Of a stretch of 20,478 nt of DNA, positions 8,313-14,606 are shown piece by piece. Made by a program: the position numbers and the translations under genes. The notes below the pieces were generated by a model. The model worked only from the letters and a program-made list of their open reading frames with translations. It was not told the DNA's origin and searched no databases. Origin of the DNA: Berkiella sp964606325 (GTDB lineage Bacteria > Pseudomonadota > Gammaproteobacteria > Berkiellales > Berkiellaceae); the NCBI GenBank assembly GCA_964606325.1, contig CAZSGE010000048.1, positions 1-20,478 of the forward strand, in the 5' to 3' direction. Every line of letters starts with the position of its first letter. The stretch's first letter is position 1.

Positions 8313-8996
8313 CTAGGGTATAATTCGTACTTTCGTGCTACCTAAATCTACGAAAAATTGGTTTAACCACTTCGCATCATCAGTAAACATTCTTATGCAA
8401 CCATGGCTTGCATGATATCCAGGCACAACAGGCGATCCATGCATAGCGTAGCCGCCTTTAAAATGCATACAATAAGGCATAGGTGCACCGCCTCTTGGTA
8501 AAGGATATTTACTTGATACACAGCCACTACCCTGTTTTCGGTAGAAATTATATGTACCATAGAGCGATTTACATCCCCCTTTTGCGCAAGACTTACCGCC
8601 TGATATTGGGCCCCAATTAACTAGTGTGCCATCAGGATTATAAGCAGCCCAAGCAAATGTACTTAATTGCACTTTTATTAGTTCCTCACCTGTAGCAGGG
8701 ATCTGCTGTGGTAAGGGCGAGTATGTCAAATACTCTTTTGAGTCAATACTTTTATCTTTAGGAACTGCAATAGTAGTCCCTGGTTGTACGGCAATATTCA
8801 TCCTATTAATTTTTCTTACATATAAGCGATTTTCTTCATCAGGAAATAAGCTTTCCCAAGTTTCCCCTTTTTTGACCTTATAGCAATCATATTCTGGAGA
8901 TTTACAAATACGCTCCGAATAGCTCGCCAAGAGCGTTGTAGAAAAAGCAGACAAACTAAATAGGGCTATGATGGCTAGGATGGATTTTGTTTTCAT
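8313..8996 (-). CDS. L,D-transpeptidase (YkuD domain) with LysM-like N-terminal module
   Basis: A 227-residue exported peptidoglycan-crosslinking (or lipoprotein-attaching) enzyme. It has a Sec signal peptide (residues 1 to about 24). A LysM-like stretch follows (38-80; CYKVKKGETWESLF through PGTTIAVPKD) and probably binds glycan. The catalytic YkuD domain occupies about 105-226. The active-site signature is complete: MHGSPV (His186), then HASHGCIRM (197-203) with the nucleophile Cys200, and an Arg and Asp in the usual places. L,D-transpeptidases make 3-3 crosslinks or tether proteins to meso-diaminopimelate. The domain carries two extra cysteines (CAKGGC, 137-142) plus Cys159 and Cys176, which could form disulfides in the periplasm. 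The start has an excellent GGCAGGTAAC ribosome site. The gene is probably monocistronic, with a 160-base upstream region. The E. coli ErfK/YbiS family is the nearest functional analogue, but orthology is not shown. Confidence 0.9.
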   Translation of the reverse strand: MKTKSILAIIALFSLSAFSTTLLASYSERICKSPEYDCYKVKKGETWESLFPDEENRLYVRKINRMNIAVQPGTTIAVPKDKSIDSKEYLTYSPLPQQIPATGEELIKVQLSTFAWAAYNPDGTLVNWGPISGGKSCAKGGCKSLYGTYNFYRKQGSGCVSSKYPLPRGGAPMPYCMHFKGGYAMHGSPVVPGYHASHGCIRMFTDDAKWLNQFFVDLGSTKVRIIP

Positions 8997-9157
8997 TGTT
9001 ACCTGCCTTTTGATTTTTTAGGCTGATGTCGGTAAGACAGGTAAGTGTGCTAAACAGTTCCGCTTTGAAAAAAAGTTATATTGGCCTAATAATTGCTATG
9101 ACCAATAACGAATGACGATTTAAACTACTAAGAAGCATCATATTGAAATTCTATCTT

Positions 9158-9619
9158 TTACGCTCCAAGACGACTTTTAAAATATTTAATACCATTCAAA
9201 GTATCACATAGATCTTCTGCTTTTTTAGCATAAAAAAGTTCACCTGCTGTCACGTCTGCGAATAGAAAACCAAAAAATAATCCCCTGGGAATGGGGCTAA
9301 AGGGCTCGTTTCGTGCCGCGTCAATCATTGCTTCATAATCCGTTTGAGGTGCAAGCAGAAGTGCTTCGGTGTATTTTCTACTATTTTTTCGGTAATTGGT
9401 GATAGTCTCGTATATTCCTGTGCCCATATGAGCCAGTAACCCACCGCATAATGACCAAGACAAAACTGAAGGCACACCTAACACCGCGAATGAAACAGCT
9501 ATTATAAACGTAGTTATTAGCGAAACTCGTAACGGTTTTGGACTGCTTAAATAGCCTATTATGCCCGCAATAGGACCTACTATGAATAAACCTAACAGAT
9601 GGCGCAAAAATGAGATCAT
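9158..9619 (-). CDS. Small hypothetical membrane protein (153 aa)
   Basis: I do not recognise a family. The protein starts with a hydrophobic helix (about residues 4-24, FLRHLLGLFIVGPIAGIIGYL), then a second one (about 32-56). A Gly-rich turn and a soluble, charged stretch (about 72-108, including NYRKNSRKYTEAL) come next. A weaker hydrophobic segment (PRGLFFGFLFADV) precedes a C-terminal helix KAEDLCDTLNGIKYF. This implies two or three membrane passes with a cytoplasmic or periplasmic C-terminal half. The ribosome site is weak (GAGCGAG about 9 bases upstream of the ATG at 9619). It lies between the XRE regulator gene and the L,D-transpeptidase gene on the same strand, but gaps of about 140-160 bases suggest separate transcription. 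Hydrophobic codon patterning supports a real gene. Confidence 0.65.
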   Translation of the reverse strand: MISFLRHLLGLFIVGPIAGIIGYLSSPKPLRVSLITTFIIAVSFAVLGVPSVLSWSLCGGLLAHMGTGIYETITNYRKNSRKYTEALLLAPQTDYEAMIDAARNEPFSPIPRGLFFGFLFADVTAGELFYAKKAEDLCDTLNGIKYFKSRLGA

Positions 9620-9763
9620 TGATATACTCGCTCTAGCTTTAAAAAATAATTATAAAGGAGTAAGTTAGTCCAAGTATATAAAGCAACACATGTCATGTTA
9701 TATATGATATAGCGTAAATTTATGTGCTATCAAGTTTTAATGCCCCACTGTTTTCTTCTATTA

Positions 9764-10510
9764 TTAGCAACCGTGCGGCGTTTTCCTCAGCTTTGAAATA
9801 AGCGCCAATTCCCATTTCCTTACTGCTAAAACAGTACCCACACCAAATCGCTTTTCTAAAGGTAATTTTAAATCTTGCTGCATTAGCTCATTAATTGTTA
9901 TTGCCAGCGAGTCCATTAAGTCTTTAATTTTCTCTATGGAACTCTCCGAAAAAGTACCCGTTAAAAAAACAAGCTTAGCATTAGGTTCTGTGAATTTGTC
10001 TTTAAAAAAATCGGTCAACACCTGTTCTTCAAAGAATTTTTGCACAGGGCCATTTTTTTGCCATGAAAAATTGTTTGCCGTAAGAAGTTTTACTTTGTTA
10101 AATGGCAATAATTCAATGAGTTTAAGCTTATCTAACTTTGCCAATAATTGTGTCATCTCGAACTGATCGATGACAAAAGTCTGTGTGATTTGTTCTAATT
10201 GCCAGCCGTTAAGCAATAAAAAAATGGTAAGTAGCAATTTTGGGTTTTGAATCAGCATTTTTTCTTGTTCAGGCGAAAGCTTGGAAATAAATTCCTCTTG
10301 TTTATTTAAAAGCTCAAACAAATCAAGCAGTCGCATGTTCATTAAAGACAAAATTTGTTCTAGTCTTTGAAGCGAAATATCTTCTTGGCTGAATAATCTC
10401 TTTACTGACGCTTCACTCAAGTTTAAATGCTTTGCCACATCTTTATATTGCAATTGATTTTGTTTTAAACACTTTTTAAGTGTATGTACAAGTGCTTTAG
10501 ATTCGTACAT
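9764..10510 (-). CDS. XRE-type helix-turn-helix transcriptional regulator
   Basis: A 248-residue DNA-binding regulator. Residues ~8-66 form a Cro/CI-like HTH: LKKCLKQNQLQYKDVAKHLNL, then the recognition helix SEASVKRLFS and an ISLQRLEQILSLM helix. The remaining ~180 residues form a helical domain without a recognisable enzyme motif; it probably senses a ligand or mediates dimerisation. An EEFISKLSPEQEKML linker and a WQLEQI/FEMTQLLAKLDKLKLIELLPFNKVKLL segment that looks like a winged-helix follow the HTH. The gene is divergent from the lipid operon starting at 10628, and the shared intergenic region holds two inverted repeats. The natural inference is that it regulates itself and that operon. 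The mRNA start region is predicted by TTGTTA-N17-TAAAGT on the minus strand (10550-10578), whose -10 overlaps the larger inverted repeat. The ribosome site is weak (AGAT). The regulator class is secure; its targets are inferred. Confidence 0.8.
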   Translation of the reverse strand: MYESKALVHTLKKCLKQNQLQYKDVAKHLNLSEASVKRLFSQEDISLQRLEQILSLMNMRLLDLFELLNKQEEFISKLSPEQEKMLIQNPKLLLTIFLLLNGWQLEQITQTFVIDQFEMTQLLAKLDKLKLIELLPFNKVKLLTANNFSWQKNGPVQKFFEEQVLTDFFKDKFTEPNAKLVFLTGTFSESSIEKIKDLMDSLAITINELMQQDLKLPLEKRFGVGTVLAVRKWELALISKLRKTPHGC

Positions 10511-10578
10511 AAGTATTATCTTTCGATACTTTAGGTTGAAAATAATTCTACTTTAGCTAAACAAGTAGAAAATAACAA
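10511..10578. promoter_or_regulatory. Divergent promoter/operator region with two inverted repeats
   Basis: Two dyads lie between the regulator and the lipid operon. The stronger is TTCTACTT (10546-10553), a 9-base spacer, then AAGTAGAA (10563-10570), perfect over 8 bp. The second is AAGTAT (10511-10516), again a 9-base spacer, then ATACTT (10526-10531), next to the regulator start codon. Both share an AAGTA core and the same spacer. The stronger dyad overlaps the -10 of a minus-strand promoter (-35 TTGTTA at 10573-10578, -10 TAAAGT at 10550-10555, spacer 17). This arrangement suits autoregulation by the XRE protein. Confidence 0.5.
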
Positions 10579-10627
10579 TCCTTTTATGAGAAATTGGGGG
10601 GGAAATAACTTAAGAGGCATTCAAAAT

Positions 10628-11362
10628 ATGTTACTTATCATCGGATGCGTGTGCATCACTGCCATGATTATGATCGTGTGTGAGGCTAAACGACCCAGGC
10701 AAAAATGGCCCGTTGTGAAAAGCTGGTGGCAGCGCGCTTTACTCATGAATTGTGCGCAAGTACTTATATCGTTTGTTACTGGCTTCTTTATTGATGCCCA
10801 ATTTAATAACTGGGCCATCATACATCTGCATGGCACAACTTTCATTCAAGTAGTCATCGGGTATCTCACAATTACTTTTATCTACTATTGGTGGCATCGT
10901 TTAAGACACAAATCACCGTTTTGGGAAATATTTCACCAATTGCATCACAGCCCAAGTCGTTTAGAAATTATCACTGCTTTTTATAAGCATCCGTTTGAAA
11001 TATTTGCTGACGGTATTTTATCAAGTGCCATTTTATATTTTCTTTTCGGCATGAACCCAAGCATTGGCGCTACCGTTATAGCTATAACCGGATTGGCAGA
11101 GCTTTTTTATCATTGGAATGTGAAAACGCCCTATTGGTTAGGCTTTATCATTCAACGCCCAGAGAGTCATTGCGTTCATCATGAACGTGGGAAGCATCAT
11201 TACAATTATGCTGATTTACCGATTTGGGACATTCTTTTTGGTACTTTTCACAATCCTAAAGAAAGTGAATTTATATGCGGCTTTTCAAACGACAAAGAGT
11301 TAGAACTTAAAAGTATCTTTTTATTTAAAAATGTTAATAGCAAGGTGAAATATGAAAAATAA
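10628..11362 (+). CDS. Sterol desaturase / fatty-acid hydroxylase superfamily membrane enzyme
   Basis: A 244-residue integral membrane di-iron oxygenase, first gene of the lipid operon. The histidine motifs of the superfamily are all present: HRLRH (90-94), HQLHH (103-107), FYHWN (about 161-165) and HCVHHERGKHHYNY (181-194). Hydrophobic segments surround them. Such enzymes hydroxylate or desaturate sterols, fatty acids or sphingoid chains using O2 and reduced electron carriers. The ATG at 10628 is preferred because AAGAGG lies upstream of it (10-base spacing) and it begins directly with a membrane helix. An in-frame ATG at 10586 would add 14 residues but has no ribosome site. The 3' end overlaps the next gene by 11 bases, which indicates translational coupling. 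The family is firm; the substrate is unknown. The ceramidase-like gene in the same operon points to an acyl-amide or sphingolipid-like lipid. Confidence 0.88.
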   Translation: MLLIIGCVCITAMIMIVCEAKRPRQKWPVVKSWWQRALLMNCAQVLISFVTGFFIDAQFNNWAIIHLHGTTFIQVVIGYLTITFIYYWWHRLRHKSPFWEIFHQLHHSPSRLEIITAFYKHPFEIFADGILSSAILYFLFGMNPSIGATVIAITGLAELFYHWNVKTPYWLGFIIQRPESHCVHHERGKHHYNYADLPIWDILFGTFHNPKESEFICGFSNDKELELKSIFLFKNVNSKVKYEK

Positions 11363-11861
11363 ATTAACAGCCCTAGGGCTTATTGTGCTTGGGAGCATAC
11401 AAATGATTGGCGATCTAACCGATATACCCCTTTTAAAAGGCATTGGACAAGCAACGAATGCTTCTCCTGCGCCAAAAGTATTTACCTCTCAAAAAGGTTA
11501 TGAAACCTTTTCGAAAAGGTTTTTCTTTAAAGTAGTAGACAAAAACGGAAACACCCAAATAATAGAAATCACGCCTAAAAACTATCAATATTTAAAGGGC
11601 CCATATAATAGACGCAACATGTATGGCGCAGCGATATCATATGCACCCGTCCTAGTAAAATTTGATAAAACAAAGCCAATGTTTTATAGCGTGGCTGAAT
11701 TTGGCTTATGCCAACAAAACTCGATTTTAGATGAAATGGGTATTGAATATGACAAAAGCAAACCCATTACGCTTTTTATGCAACCACGTCATGCAATAGA
11801 TGACAATCCATATTGGATACAAGAATTTACATTTCAATGCGAGGTAAAAAGCCATGCGTAA
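11352..11861 (+). CDS. Hypothetical protein in lipid operon (169 aa)
   Basis: I do not recognise this family. The N-terminus (MKNKLTALGLIVLGSIQMIGDL) is a short basic segment plus a hydrophobic stretch, so it is a signal anchor or uncleaved signal peptide. The rest looks soluble and beta-rich (FFFKVVDKNGNTQIIEITP, then AAISYAPVLVKF, then YWIQEFTFQCEV), with two cysteines near residues 119 and 163. It would therefore be membrane-tethered, facing the periplasm. It has a good AAGGTG ribosome site inside the end of the preceding gene, overlaps that gene by 11 bases and overlaps the next by 8. This makes it a tightly coupled partner, probably an accessory subunit for the hydroxylase or for the HTTM-DCC protein that follows. 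Confidence 0.75.
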   Translation: MKNKLTALGLIVLGSIQMIGDLTDIPLLKGIGQATNASPAPKVFTSQKGYETFSKRFFFKVVDKNGNTQIIEITPKNYQYLKGPYNRRNMYGAAISYAPVLVKFDKTKPMFYSVAEFGLCQQNSILDEMGIEYDKSKPITLFMQPRHAIDDNPYWIQEFTFQCEVKSHA

Positions 11862-13053
11862 TGGTTGGACATATCATCAATTTAAACTTTTTCGTATTTT
11901 ATTAGGAGGATTTTTAATAGTCCACTTTACACATCTTATCCCTTTTGCTATGGAAGTGTTCTCTAATCAAGGCGCTTTAGCTGATGCCAGCAATAGTCCA
12001 CTGATTTATTTATTTCCAAATATATTAACCTGGTTTGATTCCCCTACCTTCTTAACTATATTATTGGGTTTAGGGGTGCTAGCTGGATTTGGCATTATCC
12101 TTGGAAAACACGATAAATTATCAGCTTTTTATAGTTTTTATTTATTAGCCTGTTTACTTAGCCGCAACCCTTTGATAACCAACCCGAGTTTGCCCTATTT
12201 AGGTTGGATGCTTATTTTATATTTGTTTATTCCAGCCAAAAAAGAAAATGAAACTTGGCATTTACCTGGGAGCCTTTATTTTGCTGCATGGGATGTCTTA
12301 GCACTTACTTATACTTATAGTGGCTATACCAAATTGTTAAGTCCATCTTGGGTGAGCGGCGAAACGATTGAGTTTGTGCTACAAAATCCCTTAGCCAGAG
12401 GTACTTGGTTCAGAGAATGGCTATTATCCTTACCCCCTATTTATCTTAAAAGTTTAACATGGGGTATTTTATGGGTTGAAGCACTGTTTGTACCTTTAGC
12501 TTTAGTTAAACGTTTAAGGCCATTTGTTTGGTTAGTGATGTTGATTGTTCAATTTGGCTTTTTGATTTGTTTAAATTTTGCTGATTTAACATTTCCAATG
12601 CTTTTAATACATTTAATTACTTTTGATCCTAACTGGATAAAAGCAAAAGAATATAAATCACTCCTGTGGCTATTTTACGATGGTGAATGCGGTTTTTGTC
12701 ATCGATATGTTAGGTTAGTGCTTTCGGAGGATAAAAAGGAATGTATTCATTTTGCGCCTTTGCAAGGTGAATTCTTCAAAAGAAACGCTCTTCATGCATC
12801 ACCCAATATAGATAGCATGTACGTGCACATGCCTGATGGCACTTTACATTCAAGAACAGAAGCCGTTATCATTATTTTTAGAGCACTAGGTGGGCTTTAT
12901 GCGATATATGGCATTATATTGGCTTTTATTCCTAAAGCCATTCGCAATGCGGCATATGATTTGAATGCAAAATTAAGATTGTATTACTTCAAAAAGCCGG
13001 ATGATTTATGCCCGATCATTCCAATCCACTATCGCGATCGATTTGAAATGTAG
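11854..13053 (+). CDS. HTTM-like multipass membrane domain fused to a DCC (DUF393) thiol-oxidoreductase domain
   Basis: A 399-residue two-domain protein. Residues ~1-260 are multipass (about seven hydrophobic segments). They have the general look of the HTTM/vitamin K-dependent gamma-carboxylase-like membrane domain: an N-terminal FRILLGGFLIVHF helix, an LGWMLILYLFIPA segment, and a soluble loop YSGYTKLLSPSWVSGETIEFVLQNPLA, whose S-G-x-x-K-L----W--G pattern is typical of that group. Residues ~271-395 are a DCC-family domain: FYDGECGFCHRYV (274-286) holds the YDGxCxxC redox motif with Cys279 and Cys282, and the tail AAYDLNAKLR---FKKPDDLCPI fits the family's C-terminal signature. The DCC half should lie on one face of the membrane as a thioredoxin-like redox unit. 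It is the third gene of the operon, overlaps the previous one by 8 bases and is followed by the ceramidase-like gene 9 bases later. The DCC call is strong; the HTTM call is moderate. Confidence 0.8.
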   Translation: MRNGWTYHQFKLFRILLGGFLIVHFTHLIPFAMEVFSNQGALADASNSPLIYLFPNILTWFDSPTFLTILLGLGVLAGFGIILGKHDKLSAFYSFYLLACLLSRNPLITNPSLPYLGWMLILYLFIPAKKENETWHLPGSLYFAAWDVLALTYTYSGYTKLLSPSWVSGETIEFVLQNPLARGTWFREWLLSLPPIYLKSLTWGILWVEALFVPLALVKRLRPFVWLVMLIVQFGFLICLNFADLTFPMLLIHLITFDPNWIKAKEYKSLLWLFYDGECGFCHRYVRLVLSEDKKECIHFAPLQGEFFKRNALHASPNIDSMYVHMPDGTLHSRTEAVIIIFRALGGLYAIYGIILAFIPKAIRNAAYDLNAKLRLYYFKKPDDLCPIIPIHYRDRFEM

Positions 13054-13062
13054 AGGTGTAGC

Positions 13063-13839
13063 ATGGTTATTAACAACACCTTTTTTCATCGATATCGTAG
13101 TAGGTTGCTACTTCTGGTAGTGGGGCTTGTTGTAGCTGCTCTTTTGATACATGGCCCCATTCCCCAAATTGCTGGTTATAATGATTTTGCAAACCAATCC
13201 ACCTGGTTGGGTGTGCCACATGCAGAAAATGTACTCACTAATCTCCCATTTTTGGTGTTAGGTATTTTCGGTTTGTGGCGTATTCGTTATTTTACGATAG
13301 AAGGAAAAATAGAGCGGCTCGCCTGGATGGGTTTTTTGGTAGGGGTTACCCTAACTGCTTTTGGATCTTCCTATTATCATTTAGCTCCAGATAATGACCG
13401 TTTGATGTGGGATCGCCTCCCTATTACCTTTTCCTTCAATTGCTTATTTACGGCTGTTCTAGCTGAGCGTGTTTCTGAGCGATTTGCAAATTTATGTTTT
13501 ATTCCGATGGTAATTTACAGCATGATATCTGTTGTTTACTGGCATTGGACTGAAAACTTAGGTATTGGTGATATGCGCCCTTATATCTTGGTACAAATAG
13601 TTCCAATTTTACTTATTCCTTTACTCATGACTTTATATCGGGGCCGCTATACGCATGGTTGGATGCTATTGCTAGTTGCCCTGTGGTATGTGTTAGCAAA
13701 GCTCTTTGAAGGATACGATGGATTAGTTTATCAGTGGCTTGGACACATGAGTGGTCATGGTATTAAGCATTTATTGGCTGCCATGGCATGCGCTCAGGTG
13801 ATCTGGATGTTACAGGTAAGGAGAAGTATGCCACCATGA
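13063..13839 (+). CDS. CREST-superfamily membrane hydrolase, alkaline ceramidase-like
   Basis: A 258-residue, roughly seven-helix membrane protein. Its conserved residues reproduce the metal-site pattern of alkaline ceramidases. Ser102 and His106 lie in GSSYYHLAPD (four apart), Asp117 lies 15 residues after that Ser in RLMWDRLP, and His232 and His236 lie in GHGIKH (four apart). In human ACER3, as I recall the structure, Ser77, His81, Asp92, His217 and His221 have the same spacings and bind a catalytic zinc. The AENVLTNLPFLVLG segment (54-67) fits the first CREST motif. Ceramidases cleave the amide bond of ceramides; bacterial relatives are mostly uncharacterised. The ribosome site GAGGTG is ideal. 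It is the last gene of the operon, and a 9-bp perfect hairpin overlaps its stop codon. Superfamily assignment is good; actual amide substrate is inference. Confidence 0.8.
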   Translation: MVINNTFFHRYRSRLLLLVVGLVVAALLIHGPIPQIAGYNDFANQSTWLGVPHAENVLTNLPFLVLGIFGLWRIRYFTIEGKIERLAWMGFLVGVTLTAFGSSYYHLAPDNDRLMWDRLPITFSFNCLFTAVLAERVSERFANLCFIPMVIYSMISVVYWHWTENLGIGDMRPYILVQIVPILLIPLLMTLYRGRYTHGWMLLLVALWYVLAKLFEGYDGLVYQWLGHMSGHGIKHLLAAMACAQVIWMLQVRRSMPP

Positions 13840-13862
13840 TTGCTCTATAAAAGCATGGTGGC
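13830..13862. other. Perfect 9-bp hairpin at the end of the lipid operon
   Basis: GCCACCATG (13830-13838) and CATGGTGGC (13854-13862) are exact reverse complements around a 15-base loop. The first arm contains the last codons and most of the stop codon of the ceramidase-like gene. It lies between two convergent genes. Neither strand has a following T-run, so it is not a standard intrinsic terminator; it may protect mRNA 3' ends or assist Rho-dependent termination. Confidence 0.6.
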
Positions 13863-13871
13863 TAAGCAAAT

Positions 13872-14201
13872 CTAATAGCCAAAAAAGCTTTTCACACTAG
13901 TGTATAATTGATTTAAAACACCAGGGTTATTGGTAGGGGCCGATTTCAACTTATGCTGCTCAAGTTGTTGCCGCCAAAGAATGCGTCCTTGGCTTTCTTC
14001 CTCTTTAAACTTTTCTGTTGAATAAAAGTTAGCTTCTCTTAATTTTTTCCGCACCGCTTTTAATCTTCGCGTGTTTTTAGGATCCAACGGATTGAAGTTC
14101 ACACTTTTATCCAATCTTGATCGCGTCTTCATTTTATGAATTCGTGTTTTAAGAATACCTTTAGGCTTTTTCTGTAATTCTGTTTTATCTCTGCTAGGCA
14201 T
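13872..14201 (-). CDS. Small basic hypothetical protein with GILK and KSVNF motifs
   Basis: A 109-residue, strongly basic, probably largely disordered protein with no signal peptide or membrane segment. I do not recognise a family. Two short linear motifs stand out: GILK (residues 15-18) and KSVNF (32-36). In eukaryotic regulators of protein phosphatase 1, [GS]IL[KR] (the SILK motif) and [KR]-x-V-x-F (RVxF) occur in this order, as in inhibitor-2 with its GILK. The middle is an Arg/Lys-rich probable helix (NTRRLKAVRKKLREANF). The tail (NQLYTSVKSFFGY) is more hydrophobic. The ATG at 14201 is preferred over the adjacent GTG at 14204; a weak GGA lies about 8 bases upstream. The gene converges on the lipid operon. 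It could be a host-directed effector, a nucleic-acid-binding protein, or an unrelated disordered protein in which the motifs arose by chance. Confidence 0.6.
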   Translation of the reverse strand: MPSRDKTELQKKPKGILKTRIHKMKTRSRLDKSVNFNPLDPKNTRRLKAVRKKLREANFYSTEKFKEEESQGRILWRQQLEQHKLKSAPTNNPGVLNQLYTSVKSFFGY

Positions 14202-14606
14202 CACAATTGTCCAATTACTAAAATTGACAGCAATTATAGTTTATTTAAATGGCATACTTGCATATAAATATACGATTTCTAGACAGTTGAGTACTTACAG
14301 CAGATAAACTGCATTTAAGGCTAGGCTTGAAAAGTAACATGCATGAGGCGTGTAAATTCACTTAGAGCATCAAGTATTCAAATTATATATATTGCCTGCA
14401 TTGAGTTTACGCCTAGATGTTTTATACAGCGTGTCTGCAATCAGTATAAACTTAGTGCATAAAAATAAGATCATTGGCGCACCTAAATCCCGTTTCGCAA
14501 CCAAGCTAAACTCAAACAGCATGTTAATTGCAACTTTATATTCATCTTTCGCACTAATGTTGGTAAGATAAGAAACACATCTTTGCAAAAGTGTTAGTTA
14601 GCTTAT
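14202..14606. other. 405-base intergenic stretch upstream of the ABC exporter
   Basis: This stretch separates the divergent small basic gene and the ABC exporter, so it should contain both promoters. I see no clear -35/-10 pair or operator. It contains one minus-strand open frame of 72 codons (14370-14588), listed separately with low confidence. No repeat, RNA gene or terminator is evident. Confidence 0.4.
14370..14588 (-). CDS. Doubtful small ORF (72 aa)
   Basis: An open frame of 72 codons, with a hydrophobic middle (GAPMILFLCTKFILIADTLY) flanked by basic residues (KTSRRKLNAGN), which could span a membrane once. No ribosome site is visible before the ATG at 14588, no family is recognised, and the frame covers the region where the exporter promoter should lie. 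It may be a small membrane peptide, a remnant of a degraded gene, or chance. Retained because this 405-base gap is otherwise unexplained. Confidence 0.2.
   Translation of the reverse strand: MQRCVSYLTNISAKDEYKVAINMLFEFSLVAKRDLGAPMILFLCTKFILIADTLYKTSRRKLNAGNIYNLNT

Noticed and set aside
10621..10845. 74-codon minus-strand frame
   Set aside because: It is antisense to the N-terminal part of the fatty-acid hydroxylase gene, with no supporting signals.
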